A stretch of 64,000 nt of DNA, from NCBI GenBank assembly GCA_037953745.1, contig JBAKBP010007592.1, forward strand, positions 1 to 64,000, written 5' to 3'. The stretch is from Lithodes maja (Eukaryota; Arthropoda; Malacostraca; Decapoda; Lithodidae). Positions 47,880 through 59,648 of the stretch are shown piece after piece (within the stretch, counting starts at the first letter, position 1; every line of letters begins with the position of its first letter). Made by a program: the position numbers and the translations under genes. The notes beneath the pieces are model-generated. The model had not been told where the DNA came from, made no database searches, and was given only the letters and a program-made list of their open reading frames with translations.

Positions 47880-49880
47880 AATGTTTCAACCATTTTACTT
47901 CCTCGTCTTTCCCAACCCTATACTCTTTTCCACTCTGATGGCACCACCGCCATGTATTTCTCTGACAAAGCTGAATTCGTCGCTCAAAGTTTCGCTAAAA
48001 ACTCCACCTTGGATGATTCCGGTGCTGTTCCTCCTCTCAACCCCTCGCTCTCTTACTTATGGCTAATATCATAATACATAATACATAATAAGGATGTACT
48101 TTCTGCCCTATCTAGGTGTAATACTAAGAAGGCGTACGGACCGGATGGTGTTTTTCCTGTCGTACTCAAAAACTGTTCTTTCGTGCCGACTCCTGCCTAG
48201 GCAAACTCTTACGTCTCTGTCTTTCCTTCTTGCTGAAAGTTTGCTCTCATTCTATCTATCCTAAAGAAGGGTGACCGCTCTCAACCCTCCAACTATCATG
48301 CAATTGCTCTTATTTCTGGCATCTCAAAAGTGTTTTAAACTATTCTGAATTCAAAGTTTCTTAAGCATTTGTCTTCCTATAATCTACTTTCAGATCGTCA
48401 GTATGGTTTCCTTAAAGGGCGCTCTACTGGTGAAAACACCAGTATCTTACTAACTATTGGTCGTCGTCCTTTCGGGATTTTGGTGAGATCTTCTCTATTT
48501 AGCTAGACATATTGAAAGCCTTCAAATGGAGTCTGGTACAAATCTCTAATTTCTTAACCCTTTCTCTCTGGGCATATTTGCGCTATTTAAGGCATATTCA
48601 GGCACTCATGAATGATTAATTAATAATCTGCATTAAATGAACTGTATTCTGCCGGAAACTAGGCAAAAATAGCTTCAAAATGACACCAGAACGAGCTTCG
48701 TAAGTGGCGGGGTTCACCCGCAGAGTTGCTATAGACATTCGGGAAAACTCACTAATTATTAGCACTCGCTCGTTCGGCAACACTGTCGAGACACCCGTGC
48801 GAAACCACAGTCTCCCTCAGTGAGCGGCTGGCTGCTCTGAGGGCCGGACGGAGGTCCCTCACGCTCCCGCCCACTGACACTCGATTTCTACGGCTTTTAC
48901 AGGCTTTTAAAGCCTGGAAATTGCTGTAAATTGCCTATGCATTCCAGAACGTCACCCGCAGGGAAAGGGTTAACTACCTTCCTTCGATTTCTATCCCTCC
49001 ATCTGTGCATTTTTCGGCCATCGCTCACTTCCTCAAACCATCAACTACGGTATTGCTCAGGGTTCTGTCCTCTCTTCAGTTCTCTTTCTAATATTAATTA
49101 ATGATCTTCTCAAATGTACCTCTAATCTTATCCACTCATGCTGATGACTCTACCTTGCACTATACAACTAGTTTTACACAACGCAATCACTCCAAAACTC
49201 ACATGATGAGGCCATAGTACACCTATCGTCTGACCTGTCAATTTATATCTGATTGTGGGGAAGAAAATCTTGTTACTTTCAATGCTTCCAAAACCCAATA
49301 TCTTCTTCTATCTGCCCATCAACATCTTCCACACGACTTTCCTTGATTCTTCAACAATACACAAATTAAACCTTCATCTTCTTAAATTTCTTGGAAAGAT
49401 CATATTCCCACAGCTTCCCAGAAATTGAGTGTGCTCAACCGTCTCAATGGATTCTTCACCCCAGCACAGATTTTTGCTTTGCATAGGGGCACAACGCGCC
49501 CATGTATCAAGTATTGTTTGCATGTGTGAGAAGGTTCCAACCATACTACACTTGTCGAAAGGGTAGAGTCATAAGCATTTTTCTCATCAACTCACTTCCT
49601 CTTACTAGTTACCTACAATATCTCTCTACACAATGCAATGTTGCATCTCTCTCTCTATTACCACTATTACAGAGCTTTCTCTGTGTATACCTCCTCCCAT
49701 ACAGAGAGTGAGCCACTAACCTTTCAACACACTTCTACCCCTATTCTATCCAACTCTCTAACCAAAGACTGAACCACTTTTATGTTTTTCTTGTACTCAA
49801 CAAGTGAGCTTTGCAACTCTCTCCCTCAATCTGTATTTCCCTCATCCTATGACCTGAACTGCTTCAAGCTCTGTTTTTCC
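47880..49880 (+). mobile_element. Jockey-type LINE fragment (copy 3)
   Basis: Decayed reverse-transcriptase coding sequence: KAEFVAQSFAKNSTLDDSG, then KKGD...SNY, DRQYGFLKGRSTGE, and to the right pieces equivalent to LNRL(N/K)GFFTPAQ, ending in a stretch like TLPQSVFPSSYDLNCFK. Aligns with copies 1 and 4. Frames are broken repeatedly. Interrupted by a TTAA MITE at 48558-48969. Confidence 0.85.
48558..48969. mobile_element. piggyBac-like TTAA MITE inside LINE copy 3
   Basis: 412 bp between TTAA at 48554-48557 and TTAA at 48970-48973. The left end CCCTTTCTCTCTGGG and the complement of the right end, CCCTTTCCCTGCGGG, are inverted repeats. The LINE is continuous once the element and one TTAA are removed. 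GC content of the right half is above the surroundings. No coding capacity. Confidence 0.9.
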
Positions 49881-50639
49881 AGATATTTTGACTCAAACCC
49901 ATTCAGTACCAGCGATGAACATAGTACGTCAGTATAAACATTAATCACTAGTATCGGCGACGAACTACATTACTGGTAGAATATAAACATTAATCACTAG
50001 TATCGGCGACGAACTACATTACTGGTAGATGCTGGCAACATTTTGAGAGTGCCGGCCAGTTCCCTCACACACCAAAACCTCAGTTTTTCCTCATGTCTCT
50101 CCATGGAAAAAACTTTATTGGAAAAATGGCTGGTATTGAGGGGTGGATGGGACTCGTTAGCCTTGGTTGGCAACCCATCTAGGGGAGATAACCCTATGAA
50201 AATCCGGGTGGATGGGACTCGTCAGCCTTGGTCGGCAACCTGTTTCAGGGAGTAAACCTTATACAAATCTGTACTGCCACCTTAGGGTGAAGCAGGTTAG
50301 TGGATGGATTAGCCGCACACCACTATAGAAAAATAGTGCTAAAAAACTACATAAAAGGCCTCGGAGTCGGACGGACCCTAAATTGAGTGGTCAACCTTGT
50401 AAGTCCTTCAGTAAACTGGCATGGGTTGTCCCTCTTACAGGGGATAAGTCCGCTTAAGGGCATTTTGTGTATGGCCACCCCCATTAAGGGGAGTAAGGCA
50501 TCCAGCAATAGATAGATAGATAGATTGAGGGGTACATACATTGTAAGGTACAGTACAGGTAAACGTACCGTGAATTTGGTCAATCTTTGGGGAAGACACT
50601 TGTTACAGGCAGCTTTGTCCTTTGCCTCATTCACTCATT
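49881..50639. repeat. short direct duplications, no gene
   Basis: A 49-bp unit (TATAAACATTAATCACTAGT...) is repeated at 49933 and 49982. A GGGTGGATGGGACTCGTYAG block is repeated near 50139 and 50207. A short (GATA)n lies near 50510. No credible coding region. Confidence 0.7.
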
Positions 50640-53600
50640 TATATATATATACATATATATATACAGTATATAGATATCGAGTGCCTCCCCCAGAGTTGAA
50701 AGAGTGACAGGGCCAAAATCAAGGGAAGTTCGAGCCAAAATGCCTGGACACACAGAGTTTGAAGCTATTTAAGCCATAGGAAGAGGGAAAGACTGAATCT
50801 GGGAGAGAGTTGCAGAGCTCAGCTGTTGAATAGAAGAAAGACTTAGAATAACGTTTCACATTTGGGTTGGAGAGTTGCACAGAGTAGGGGTGGGATTGTG
50901 TTGCAAGACGGGTACTACGTACCCTATGTGGAGGAGTGGTATACACTGGGAAAGCTCTGAGGAACATTGATTATTGTAGTATCGATAGAATAGCGAGAGA
51001 GGTGCAACATTGCGGAAAAGAGAGAGAGATTGCAGAGAGTTGGTGAGTGGACGGGAGTTAATGATACGAAAGTCTTTCCTTTCTACTTTGTCTAGGAGTG
51101 CGGTGTGAGAGGATCCTCCCCACACATGTGAACAATACTCAATACAAGGACGCACTGTGCCCCTGTACAGAGCAAGAAGCTATGCAGGGGTAAAGAACCA
51201 CTTGAGACGGTTGAGCACACCCAGCTTCTGGGAAGCTGCCTTAGCAAGACTGGTAATATGGTCCTTCCAACTGAGAGCAGAAACAAAAATGACACCGAGA
51301 ATATTGAGAGAAGATGAAGGATTGATTCTTTGTATCGCTGAAGTGTAAGAGATAGTCCTCTGGGAGTTCCGGATGGGTAGTGTTACGGCTGGATCGGCAA
51401 TACATATTCGGGATTCTTGATCGTAGGACAGAAATGGCTTAAGTGACAACGACACGCTCGATTCCAGTCCCAAATACTATATGCTCCAGACAACAAAAGC
51501 ACCAACGCCCTACAGAGTTATCGTCTACGGTAACGAGGTACCTTAACTCGGCGAAAGTGTACAACAGGGGTAGGCTATGAGGCTAAACTCCCTCAGACAT
51601 TTATAGGTTACGTTATTACTAAAGAAATGCAATACTCAAGAAACTACGTTAATATTAAGCCTCTAATAATGTAGAATAGAAGCAGGCTAAAGGTATGACA
51701 GTGAAATGCTAAATGACAAATGTACACGTCTACTTGAAAGCGCGTGCACTACACTAACTGTCCCCTACTAACATGCACTAGCATGTAGCATACAAGATGT
51801 TCATGATCCAGTAGATACCTAATAATACACATGGGAGGAACATAAATAGTAGTCACTTATTATAATAATGAATCTATACTTGGAATAACTAAAAGGTTGC
51901 AGGCAACAGTACTGCGCCGGTAGCCTACTACCGCATAGGCTACTTCGCTTCTCTCACTCTGTCTCCCCTCCGAGTCCGTATGCGCCCTACGCAACAGAAC
52001 TCCGGACACAGCAGCAAAACGACAGTGCAGTTAATTGATACATGAAAGTATTAATAGTGTTGTCTTGTGTGTGAGTAATGTGTATTGTAAAGTGTTACAT
52101 ACATATACTTAAAGAGAGCTGCAATGCATAGTAAAATAAAGATATATCCCACTCATCATCCCCATGTGTTCTAGCTAGCAGGCCAAGTCACAGGAACAAC
52201 GAGTCCCAGCACCGAAAGCGAGAACCAAGGAAAAGACTGTAGAGAACACAAGGACAGGTAAATTACGTTACTGTACTATACCGGCACTACGAGCGAGCTG
52301 TAGTCTCGGGTGCTACACTCGCTCCTGGCTCGGTATGCAAATCAAGGCTAAGTCCTCGTCCCTCTACAGACAACTCCTGGGCATGGTCGGGCTCTTACAC
52401 ATGGCACCAGTCTAGTCACAAATGGGATGATGAGCGGGGCATATAACTCGTGAACATGTAGAACGTTCACCAACTATCCTCATCAAGAAGATCGCTGTTC
52501 ACATTAACCCCTTAAATCTAATACATGTAAATATATGCTTGTCCTAAGAGTAATACGAGAGGTGAGTGCTGAAACTCCTTTAGGACCTCAAGGGAAGGTT
52601 ATGCATTTAAATAGAGAGAAGAATGAAATGAGAGTAATGTTGTCAGAGAGAAAGAGTGCAACCGTTGTTGAGAAGTTGGGAGAGAGGGCAAGGGATGTTA
52701 GAATCTCAAAGGTTCTAGGCAACCTAATCATGGAACACACAGCGAGCCTCCAGGCAATGTGCTGTACGACAATATGGGCAGCCCAGGCAGCATAGGCAGG
52801 CGGCAATGGACTACCAACCCTATCGCACCTAGCTATAAGCGCAAGGCTGCCAACCAGTCCATACATCCGGCAACCCACCCGGCCATGCTACCCTCCTGCT
52901 CTGAAGCCCAACTCACTCTCTCTCTCTGAACTCCCATTGTCTTATCTATCAACTTCTCTATTGATACTACATATTAAATGGAAGGTCTCGACATGGCTTA
53001 AAACAAAACCCACCACTGGTTAGCACATGACGAGACCTTTGCAGAGATACAAAGAACATAGTTATAAGTTGTCACACTCAATATACATAGCTGCTGACGG
53101 TAGCCAGATCACGGGCGGTACAGTGGAGTACCAAGGAGTACAATCAGGTTGCGTTGCCACGCACTGGGTGCGTCACAGTAGTAAGATGAAGAAATTCGGG
53201 ATTTCGAAACATTAAAGGCAACAAGGTTTTCTCTGCCTCAATTGGAAATAGTAGTTAGATCAGAAGATAAGTGTTGCATGGCTTCATTACGTTTGTTTTT
53301 GATGGATTGCTGGCTGGGTTGTTTAGGAAAACTAGTTGAGTAGTGTAAGGTCGAGTTGTCTGCATATGAATGGATGGGACTGGAGGTACAGTTGAGAAGA
53401 TCATTTATGAAAATTAGAAAGAGAATGGGGGATTGGACAGAGCCCTCAGGAACACGGGAGTTGATTGGATGAGGAAGTGAGCAATGGCTATCCACAACCA
53501 CAGCTATGGAATGGCCGGAAAGGAAATTAGAGACAAAGGCACAGATGGAGATATAGAAACCGAAGGAGGGTAGGCCTAGTTTAGAAATTAAAATTTTGTG

Positions 53601-53885
53601 CAAGGAGTTTCTAGCAAAAGTTTGAGCGAACAGTTCAGCTTTGTCAGAGGAAGAAGTGATGGTTGTGCCATCAGAGTGGAAAAGGGGAGGAAAAGACGAG
53701 GAAGAAAAAATGATGGAGAGGTTTTTAGCTAGATGCCAGAAAGCTTGGGAAGAGCTAGAGTTGAATAGTTCAGTGCATTTATTATTGATGAAAGAGTGCT
53801 TGGCAAGTCGAAGAACAGATTTGGCTTGATTCCGGGCAGAAACATTGGAAGAATGAGATTCTTGAGTTTTAAGGCGTCGGTACCG
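50640..53885 (-). mobile_element. Jockey-type LINE (copy 4), split by solo LTR
   Basis: Minus strand. The upstream part, 53178-53885, encodes AELFAQTFARN then FGFYISICAFVSNFLSGHS, GSVQSPILFLIFINDLLN and SYADN. The downstream part, 50640-51380, encodes ILGVIFVSALSWKDHITSL, QKLGVLNRLKWFFTPAQ, RPCIEYCSHVWGG and PTPTLCNSP. The two halves are contiguous once the solo LTR at 51381-53177 and one GTAG are removed. The 3' end runs into TA-rich repeats at 50640. The active site reads ADN rather than ADD, and frames are broken. Confidence 0.85.
51381..53177 (-). mobile_element. solo LTR of the element A family
   Basis: 1797 bp, closely similar to the element A LTRs but more diverged, with small indels (for example TTGTTG inserted near 52663 and a short deletion near 52885). 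It starts TGTTACGG and ends GTCACA on the plus strand, flanked by GTAG on both sides. An intact 4-bp target duplication around a single LTR points to LTR-LTR recombination after a full insertion. Confidence 0.95.
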
Positions 53886-54150
53886 TTTTTTTTTTTTTTT
53901 TTTTTTTTTTTTTCTCTATGTGATTGAGGGAGGCAAAAGGCATAACTGCCTATAGCGAGTGCCTCCCCCATAGTTGAAAGAGTGACAGGGCCAAAATCAA
54001 GGGACGTTCAAGCCAAAATGCCTGGACACACGGAGTTTGAAGCAATTTAAGTCATAGGAAGAGGGAAAGACTGATTCTGGGAGAGAGTTCCAGAGCTCAG
54101 CTGTTGAGTAGAAGAAAGTTTGAGAGTAACGTTTCACTCTTGGGTTGGAG
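53886..54150 (-). mobile_element. LINE 3' fragment with poly(A) tail (copy 5)
   Basis: A 28-base T run at 53886-53913 is the minus-strand poly(A) of a short LINE 3' end. The adjoining sequence matches 31862-32080 and 50690-50870 (GAGTTGAAAGAGTGACAGGG on the plus strand). Severely 5'-truncated. Confidence 0.8.
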
Positions 54151-54291
54151 AGAATGCTTTCTACTTGTTGTGGACAGACTGCATTAGACTGAGAGAAAGA
54201 AAATGGAATGTATGGTAGGTATTATATTATACATAATTATGTACTGTATATATGCCTACAGTATTTACCGTATATTGAAGAGAGATTATCA

Positions 54292-54476
54292 CCCTGTTCC
54301 AAATTAGCTGGCCAAAACTCTTCAACATTAACCTAAATAATTCACAAACGCCTAGAGTAATCAAACTAATATATCTACCATTCGGGAAGGGTCAGCCAGG
54401 AAATAGGTGTGGAAATTAACAACCTAGTTTTAGAGGTTTGGGTTCACGATTTCTGGTCTACCTATTTGGAACATGG
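54292..54476. mobile_element. short inverted-repeat MITE
   Basis: Ends CCCTGTTCCAAAT and, on the complement, CCATGTTCCAAAT. Internally TACCATTCGGGAAGGGTCAG resembles a block of the MITE at 29134-29342, so the two are probably related. No clear target duplication. Confidence 0.5.
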
Positions 54477-54656
54477 TAAAGCATGATATTTTTCCTGGAC
54501 AGTGGTGTCTCTGCTTTCATTTCTCCCTCTTTAGCCTTCCCTGCCTCTCTCCTGATTGGGAACATGTTTTAGAACGTGGACTTTTTAATATTCCCCCGCC
54601 ACAAACGACCTGGCCCCATATACTGTATGAATACTCACCCCTTGCACAGTTTTTGC

Positions 54657-54658
<2 letters not shown>

Positions 54659-54722
<64 letters not shown>
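54659..54722. repeat. (CT)n microsatellite
   Basis: About 31 uninterrupted CT units. Confidence 0.97.
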
Positions 54723-54727
<5 letters not shown>

Positions 54728-54797
54728 AAAGAGTAGTGTATGAATCTACAAGCTGTATTAGCAATATCGGACATTTATCAACACTTATTTCGTCTTA

Positions 54798-54853
54798 TGC
54801 TCGAGTCACACATTCCCGTCCTGACCTCCCGTCCTCCCCCGACCACCAAAAAC
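54798..54853 (+). repeat. left terminal inverted repeat of Harbinger
   Basis: Starts TGCTCGAGTCACACATTCCC. Continues with ACCTCCCGTCCTCCCCCGAC shared exactly with the right end. Confidence 0.92.
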
Positions 54854-54926
54854 TGTTGGACGGCATCAGACGGATGACCTTGTGTCCCGAGTGGGCCCGA
54901 GTGGCCACGTGTGGCTCTGATGCGCG

Positions 54927-55020
54927 ACCTCAACACGTCACCGCCCCGGAAGACGGCGCATGCACGGTTAGTGGACGGAGATCTCAACACGTGACCGCCC
55001 CGGTAGACGGAGCATGGGCG
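54927..55020 (+). repeat. subterminal direct repeats of Harbinger
   Basis: Two imperfect copies of an approximately 37-bp block (CTCAACACGTSACCGCCCCG then AGACGGMGCATG), about 51 bp apart. Candidate binding sites for the transposase or its MADF partner. Confidence 0.7.
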
Positions 55021-55178
55021 GCGACTTGGTGCCACGACCAGTCCCTTTGGAAGGCGACCTAATAAGTCTGAATACGACCTGTCGGAGACGCATCGGGACG
55101 GCACTGCGACGACATGCGACGACACTGCGACCAAAATATGATGGCCGCAGTGTCGTCGGCGATGGCCCCCATCATGCA

Positions 55179-55213
55179 TATATATTGGGGCGTGGCACAG
55201 AGACACCTCAGTC
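55179..55213 (+). promoter_or_regulatory. TATA plus initiator of transposase gene
   Basis: TATATATT at 55179-55186 and TCAGTC at 55208-55213. The presumed start A at 55210 is 31 bp downstream of the TATA box, matching arthropod core promoters. The 5' untranslated region would be about 40 nt. Confidence 0.75.
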
Positions 55214-55250
55214 TCAACCAGCGTGCCGCCGATAGAACTTCTCCTGCCGA

Positions 55251-56915
55251 ATGACCCTCAACATGGACGCCACTCTGTTGAATCAAGTGCAGCTGTACAT
55301 GGATTGCAACGTACAACTGTGCTCAACAGTCCTAACTTTCATGGAAGTTGTGAGCGAGCTGAAGAAGAGAAGGAAAAAGCGAAGTGTGTGGGTGAAGCCA
55401 TACCTATTGAGGAGGGAGACCTATGGCCACTACCACACCCTCATGAGGGAATTGTCAGCAGAGGATCCAGAACTGTACCGGAGCTTCCTGCGGCTCGACG
55501 AGGGTCTCTTCGACGAGATATGCGAGCGTGTGCGGCCTCGGCTGGAGAAGAAGATCACCTTCTGGAGGAGGCCCCTGGAGGTAGGGCTGAGAGTGGCCAT
55601 AACCTTGCGATTTCTCGCAAGTGGGAACTCCTACGCCAGTCTCAGATTCGCTTTCCGTGTAGCCAAGAACACCATCTCCCTACTTGTTCCCGAGACGTGT
55701 GAGGCCATCGTTGGAGCCTTTTCTGACGAGGTGTTCCACTTCCCCACGACACCAGAGGAGTGGAAGGCCATTGCACACAGGTTCTCAAGTCGGTGGGACT
55801 TCCAACACGCACTAGGGGCGATCGATGGGAAACATATTCGGATCAGGAACCCATCATACGGTGGATCAAAGTATTACAACTATAAAAAGTTCTACTCTGT
55901 TGGCCTACTTGCAGTCGTGGATGCGGACTACAAGTTCATCCATGTGGACATCGGCAGCCCTGGATGCGAGTCAGATGCCGGGTGCTTCCTTAAATCCCCA
56001 CTAAATGAACTCATCAACTCCAACCATGCAAACTTCCCACAACCTGAGCCCCTGTCCAACGCCCGTCACCAAGATGTACCCTACTACTTCATCGGTGACA
56101 ACGCCTTCAGCCTTCGTCCGTGGATGATGATTCCGTATCCACAACGGGGTCTGGGCCACGACGAAATGTTCTTCAACTACCGGCTATCAAGGGCACGAAG
56201 AGTGGTGGAGAACGCCTTTGGAATCCTAGCGAACAGGTAAGCAAGAAATATAGTATTGTATGGTATTGAAACATTATGTATTTATTTCGAGTGAGACATA
56301 CGAATATGTTCCTACACTTACCCACCTAATTGAACATCTGACAGACATTAATATAACACAGACTTATTTGCACCACTATACATGATATAAACACTTTAAA
56401 TATCCAGTAATATGCCTTGGGGATATGACTTAAAGCACGATGGTGTACTTCAGTCATAATATTCTAGTCTACAAACTTCATAGTCTATTCATTATATGAA
56501 TAATAAAACAAAAAGTATCCAAACCTCTATCACTTCCCTGGCTGATATTCTTTCCCCAATGCTAGAATTAATTGTTTGACTGTACTATAATTTTTTTCCA
56601 ACCCACAGGTTCCGAATTCTCCACACATCAATCACCCTCGCCCCAGCAAGGATCGAGTCTGTGGTGACGGCTTGCTGCACCCTCCACAACTTCCTCAGGA
56701 TACGTCGCCCATCGGCCCATGAGTCAGACCAGGAGGACCCCGAAACCCATTTGGTTTCCCGAGGCCCCTGGCGAGATGACGACGTACTGCCTAGTATTCC
56801 CACCCCTACAGGTCGCAACACAGGCAACCAGGCTGGCAAGAGAGTACGGGAGTATCTGACGAAGTACGTAAACTCACCAGCGGGGAGTGTGTCGTGGCAG
56901 GAGAACATGATATAG
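55251..56915 (+). CDS. PIF/Harbinger DDE transposase (two exons)
   Basis: Exon 1 is 55251-56236 and exon 2 is 56609-56915, joined across a 372-bp intron with GTAAGC donor and CCACAG acceptor after a T-rich tract; the split codon is AG|G. The product is 430 residues, the usual length for this family. Catalytic residues appear to be D192 (AIDGKH), D242 (ESDAGCF) and E320 (VVENAFGIL). These are the nuclease motifs of the HARBI1/ALP1-like family, which cuts at transposon ends and inserts at TWA sites. The N-terminus has a basic KKRRKKR stretch that could serve nuclear entry. The exon-exon junction restores the conserved FGILANRFRIL block. No stops or frameshifts are seen, so the gene could be functional. 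It acts with the MADF protein encoded at 59649-62330. Confidence 0.95.
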
Positions 56916-57110
56916 GTGAGAAACAACATATTTGTGTCTTTAATAATTTTGTTGTTTCAGGTATGTTATGTCATTTATATAGAGTATTATTTATTCCCAT
57001 TATATTTGCATATGTAGTATCATTATCTTTCATTATAAGCTCAGTGTACTCATGTGTATTTTCATTTCTCTATTTTTCTATTACGTATTCTTATTATTGT
57101 TTATTTGTTT

Positions 57111-57123
57111 TTAATGTAATAAT
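57111..57123. other. target site duplication of RTE-like LINE (left)
   Basis: TTAATGTAATAAT, repeated exactly at 59144-59156 on the other side of the LINE. Confidence 0.85.
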
Positions 57124-59143
57124 CTATCTATCTATCTATCTATATGCGCTGGCCCAATCCCCATTTTGGGGGTAGCCGACTCAAGACAGAGCAAGAACAG
57201 GGAAAACACAAAAACAACATAAAAAAAATAAAAAAATAAAAAATAAACACAGATAAAAAGCACAAACTCACACACATCCAGGTCACCCAGGAGAAGACCC
57301 AGAGACCAGGGTTATCAAGGTCGCTCCAGCACTCCCCCAGCCCCTGACCACCTGCAGAGGTTCCGATCTCGGCAGGCAGACATGCAGCGGAGCCAAAGCC
57401 ACAAGCCCTCCCACCACACTTCCAAGGCACACCCTTCATATTAATCGTCCCCCCGGGCCAGGCACCTGATGGACTATTATCTAGTCGAACTTGCGCCCGA
57501 CCCCTTACTCCAAATGACCACGTGTTCACTCAACTATTCACAAGCATTCTCCATTCACTCCTGTCCACCACCACTTCCCCTGCCTGATCTATAGTCATTC
57601 CTCTATCATCCAAAGCCTTTCTTACACAGTCTCTCCATCTCAATGGGGGTCTTCCTGCCCTTCTATCTCCCCTTGTACCTGACTCACATATTCTCTTAGT
57701 AAGCCTTTCATCTCCCATTCGTTCAACATGACCATACCAGCTCAGCACCCTTCTGTCCACTCTGGCTGACAAATGTTCCTGCTGCCCCACTTTCCTACGT
57801 ATCTCTTCATTCCTCAATCTGTCTCTACGAGTAACTCCACACATACTCCTCAAGCAGCTCATCTCCATCACATCCAGCCCTCTTTTCTCCTTTTTCTTCA
57901 GAGCCCATGTCTCAGCCCCATACATCACTGTTGGCACAACAATTCCTTGATACAGTGCACTTTTTACTTTCACTCCGAGATTTCTCGTCTTCCACATACT
58001 TCCCATTGCTCCGAAAACCTTCCTTCCTTCACACACTCTCTGTTTTACCTCCACTTCCATACCTCCACTCCTGCTTATCGTTCCTCCTAGATATTTAAAA
58101 CACTCTACTTGTTCCAATATTTCCCCATCCAGCCTCACATCTAGATTCACCCTATGCTCTCCCCTATTACACACCATTACTTTACTTTTATTGACGTTCA
58201 CCTTCAGTTTCCTCCTTCCACAAACCACACCAAACTCTTTGACTGCCCGCTGCAGTTTCTCATCAGAATCCGCCACCAATGCTGTGTCATCAGCGAACAG
58301 CAACTGATTCAACTCCCAATCTCTACCATTCTTTCGTACTAAACCCAATCCTCTTCCCATAGTTCTCCTTTTCACCTCCCTCACCACACCATCCATAAAC
58401 ATATTAAACAGCCATGGTGACATTACACAACCCTGTCGCAAACCTACCTTTACCTCAAACCATTCACTCAACTCACAATTTCCTACTCTCACACATGCTC
58501 TGCTCCCTTCATAAAAACTCTTAACTGCTTCTAACAAATTTCCTCCTATTTCATAAATCCTTAACACCTTCCACATTGCTTCACGGTCCACACGATCATA
58601 CGCTTTTTCCAAGTCCATAAAAGCCCAAAATATCTCCTTATGCTTCTCTAAATACTTCTCGCATAACTGTCTTACTGCAAACATTTGATCCACGCACCCT
58701 CTTCCCCTCCTAAAACCGCACTGTTCTTCTCCTATTGCAACTTCCGTACACTTTATTATCCTCTCTATCACACCCTGCCATACAGCTTTCCAACCACTGA
58801 CAATAAACTAATACCTCTATAACTTGAACACTCCTGCCGATCTCCCTTCCCCTTGTACAACGGCACAATACATGCACTCTTCCAGTCTATTGGTACCATT
58901 GACACAACAAAGCACACATTGAAAAGTCTCACCAACCAATCTATTATCACATCTCCACCCTTCTTTATACACTCCACAGCAATACCATCCAAACCTTCTG
59001 CTTTTCCCGCTCTCATTTGTTTCACTGCTTCTTTCACCTCATTTTCCTCAATCCTTTCATTCATTCCCTGCCACCTGGGTGGCCTGGGTAACCTATCTCC
59101 ATCCACCTCTGCTTCAATCACTGCTTCTCTTCCATCTCTTGTA
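57124..59143 (-). mobile_element. RTE-like LINE, 5'-truncated, nested in Harbinger
   Basis: About 2.0 kb on the minus strand, ending in (TAGA)n at 57124-57143 and flanked by a 13-bp target duplication. It carries the reverse transcriptase without the endonuclease. Its insertion postdates the Harbinger element. Confidence 0.92.
57530..59140 (-). pseudogene. RTE-like reverse transcriptase, 5'-truncated, one frameshift
   Basis: The first part (59121-58768) reads KQMRAGKAEGLDGIAVECIK and then YRGISLLSVVGKLYGRV. The second (58771-57530, 413 codons) continues with IERI, GFRRGRGCVDQMF, FMDLEKAYDRVDR, LRQGCVMSPWLFN, the active site FADDTALV, and the C-terminal YGAETWALKKKE and WYGHVERM blocks typical of RTE/BovB-like elements. 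A one-base loss near 58768-58772 separates the parts. The endonuclease and N-terminus are missing. The rest of the frame is intact, so the copy is fairly young. Confidence 0.92.
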
Positions 59144-59148
59144 TTAAT

Positions 59149-59150
<2 letters not shown>

Positions 59151-59180
<30 letters not shown>
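59151..59180. repeat. (ATA)n microsatellite
   Basis: About ten ATA units overlapping the right copy of the LINE target duplication. Confidence 0.9.
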
Positions 59181-59181
<1 letters not shown>

Positions 59182-59648
59182 GTTCTTATTTCATAGTTCA
59201 GTTAATTCATGTTTTCTTTTATTTCTTTGTTTTTGCATACCTTATTGTAAATCGTATATCTTAGTTATGTATTAATTATTCATATTTATATTGATGTAGA
59301 CTAATTCAATTTTTTCCCAGTTTATTCTTAGTTGGCAGTTGTTTTATAATTCCATTTCTTATTATTAGTATTATATGCCTCTTCATTGATTTATTAATTT
59401 TCATGTACTGGTGCACGTTGCTTATTATATGTTCTTATATTTGTGCACAGATATCTTCATATGATTTATTAACATAAATAAGGACATAAAAAATAATCAT
59501 TTTGCACATTAAACATATTTATTTTCCATTGGATGCAAGCCAGAGAAAGATAGAGAAAAGACATAACACAAACATGTCACCACCCTTAAATAAAATGGAG
59601 GTAGTTCGACGATGTTGTGCAGTTAGAAGGATCTGTGGTAAACATATT
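59181..59648. other. Harbinger internal non-coding region
   Basis: AT-rich. It holds a minus-strand AATAAA at about 59518-59523, and another AATAAA overlaps the MADF stop codon near 59647-59654, so it probably contains the 3' end of the MADF transcript. Confidence 0.6.

Noticed and set aside
54736..55235. Frames of 73 to 142 residues across the left Harbinger end
   Set aside because: They overlap the inverted repeat, subterminal repeats and promoter of the transposase gene and have no recognisable domain.
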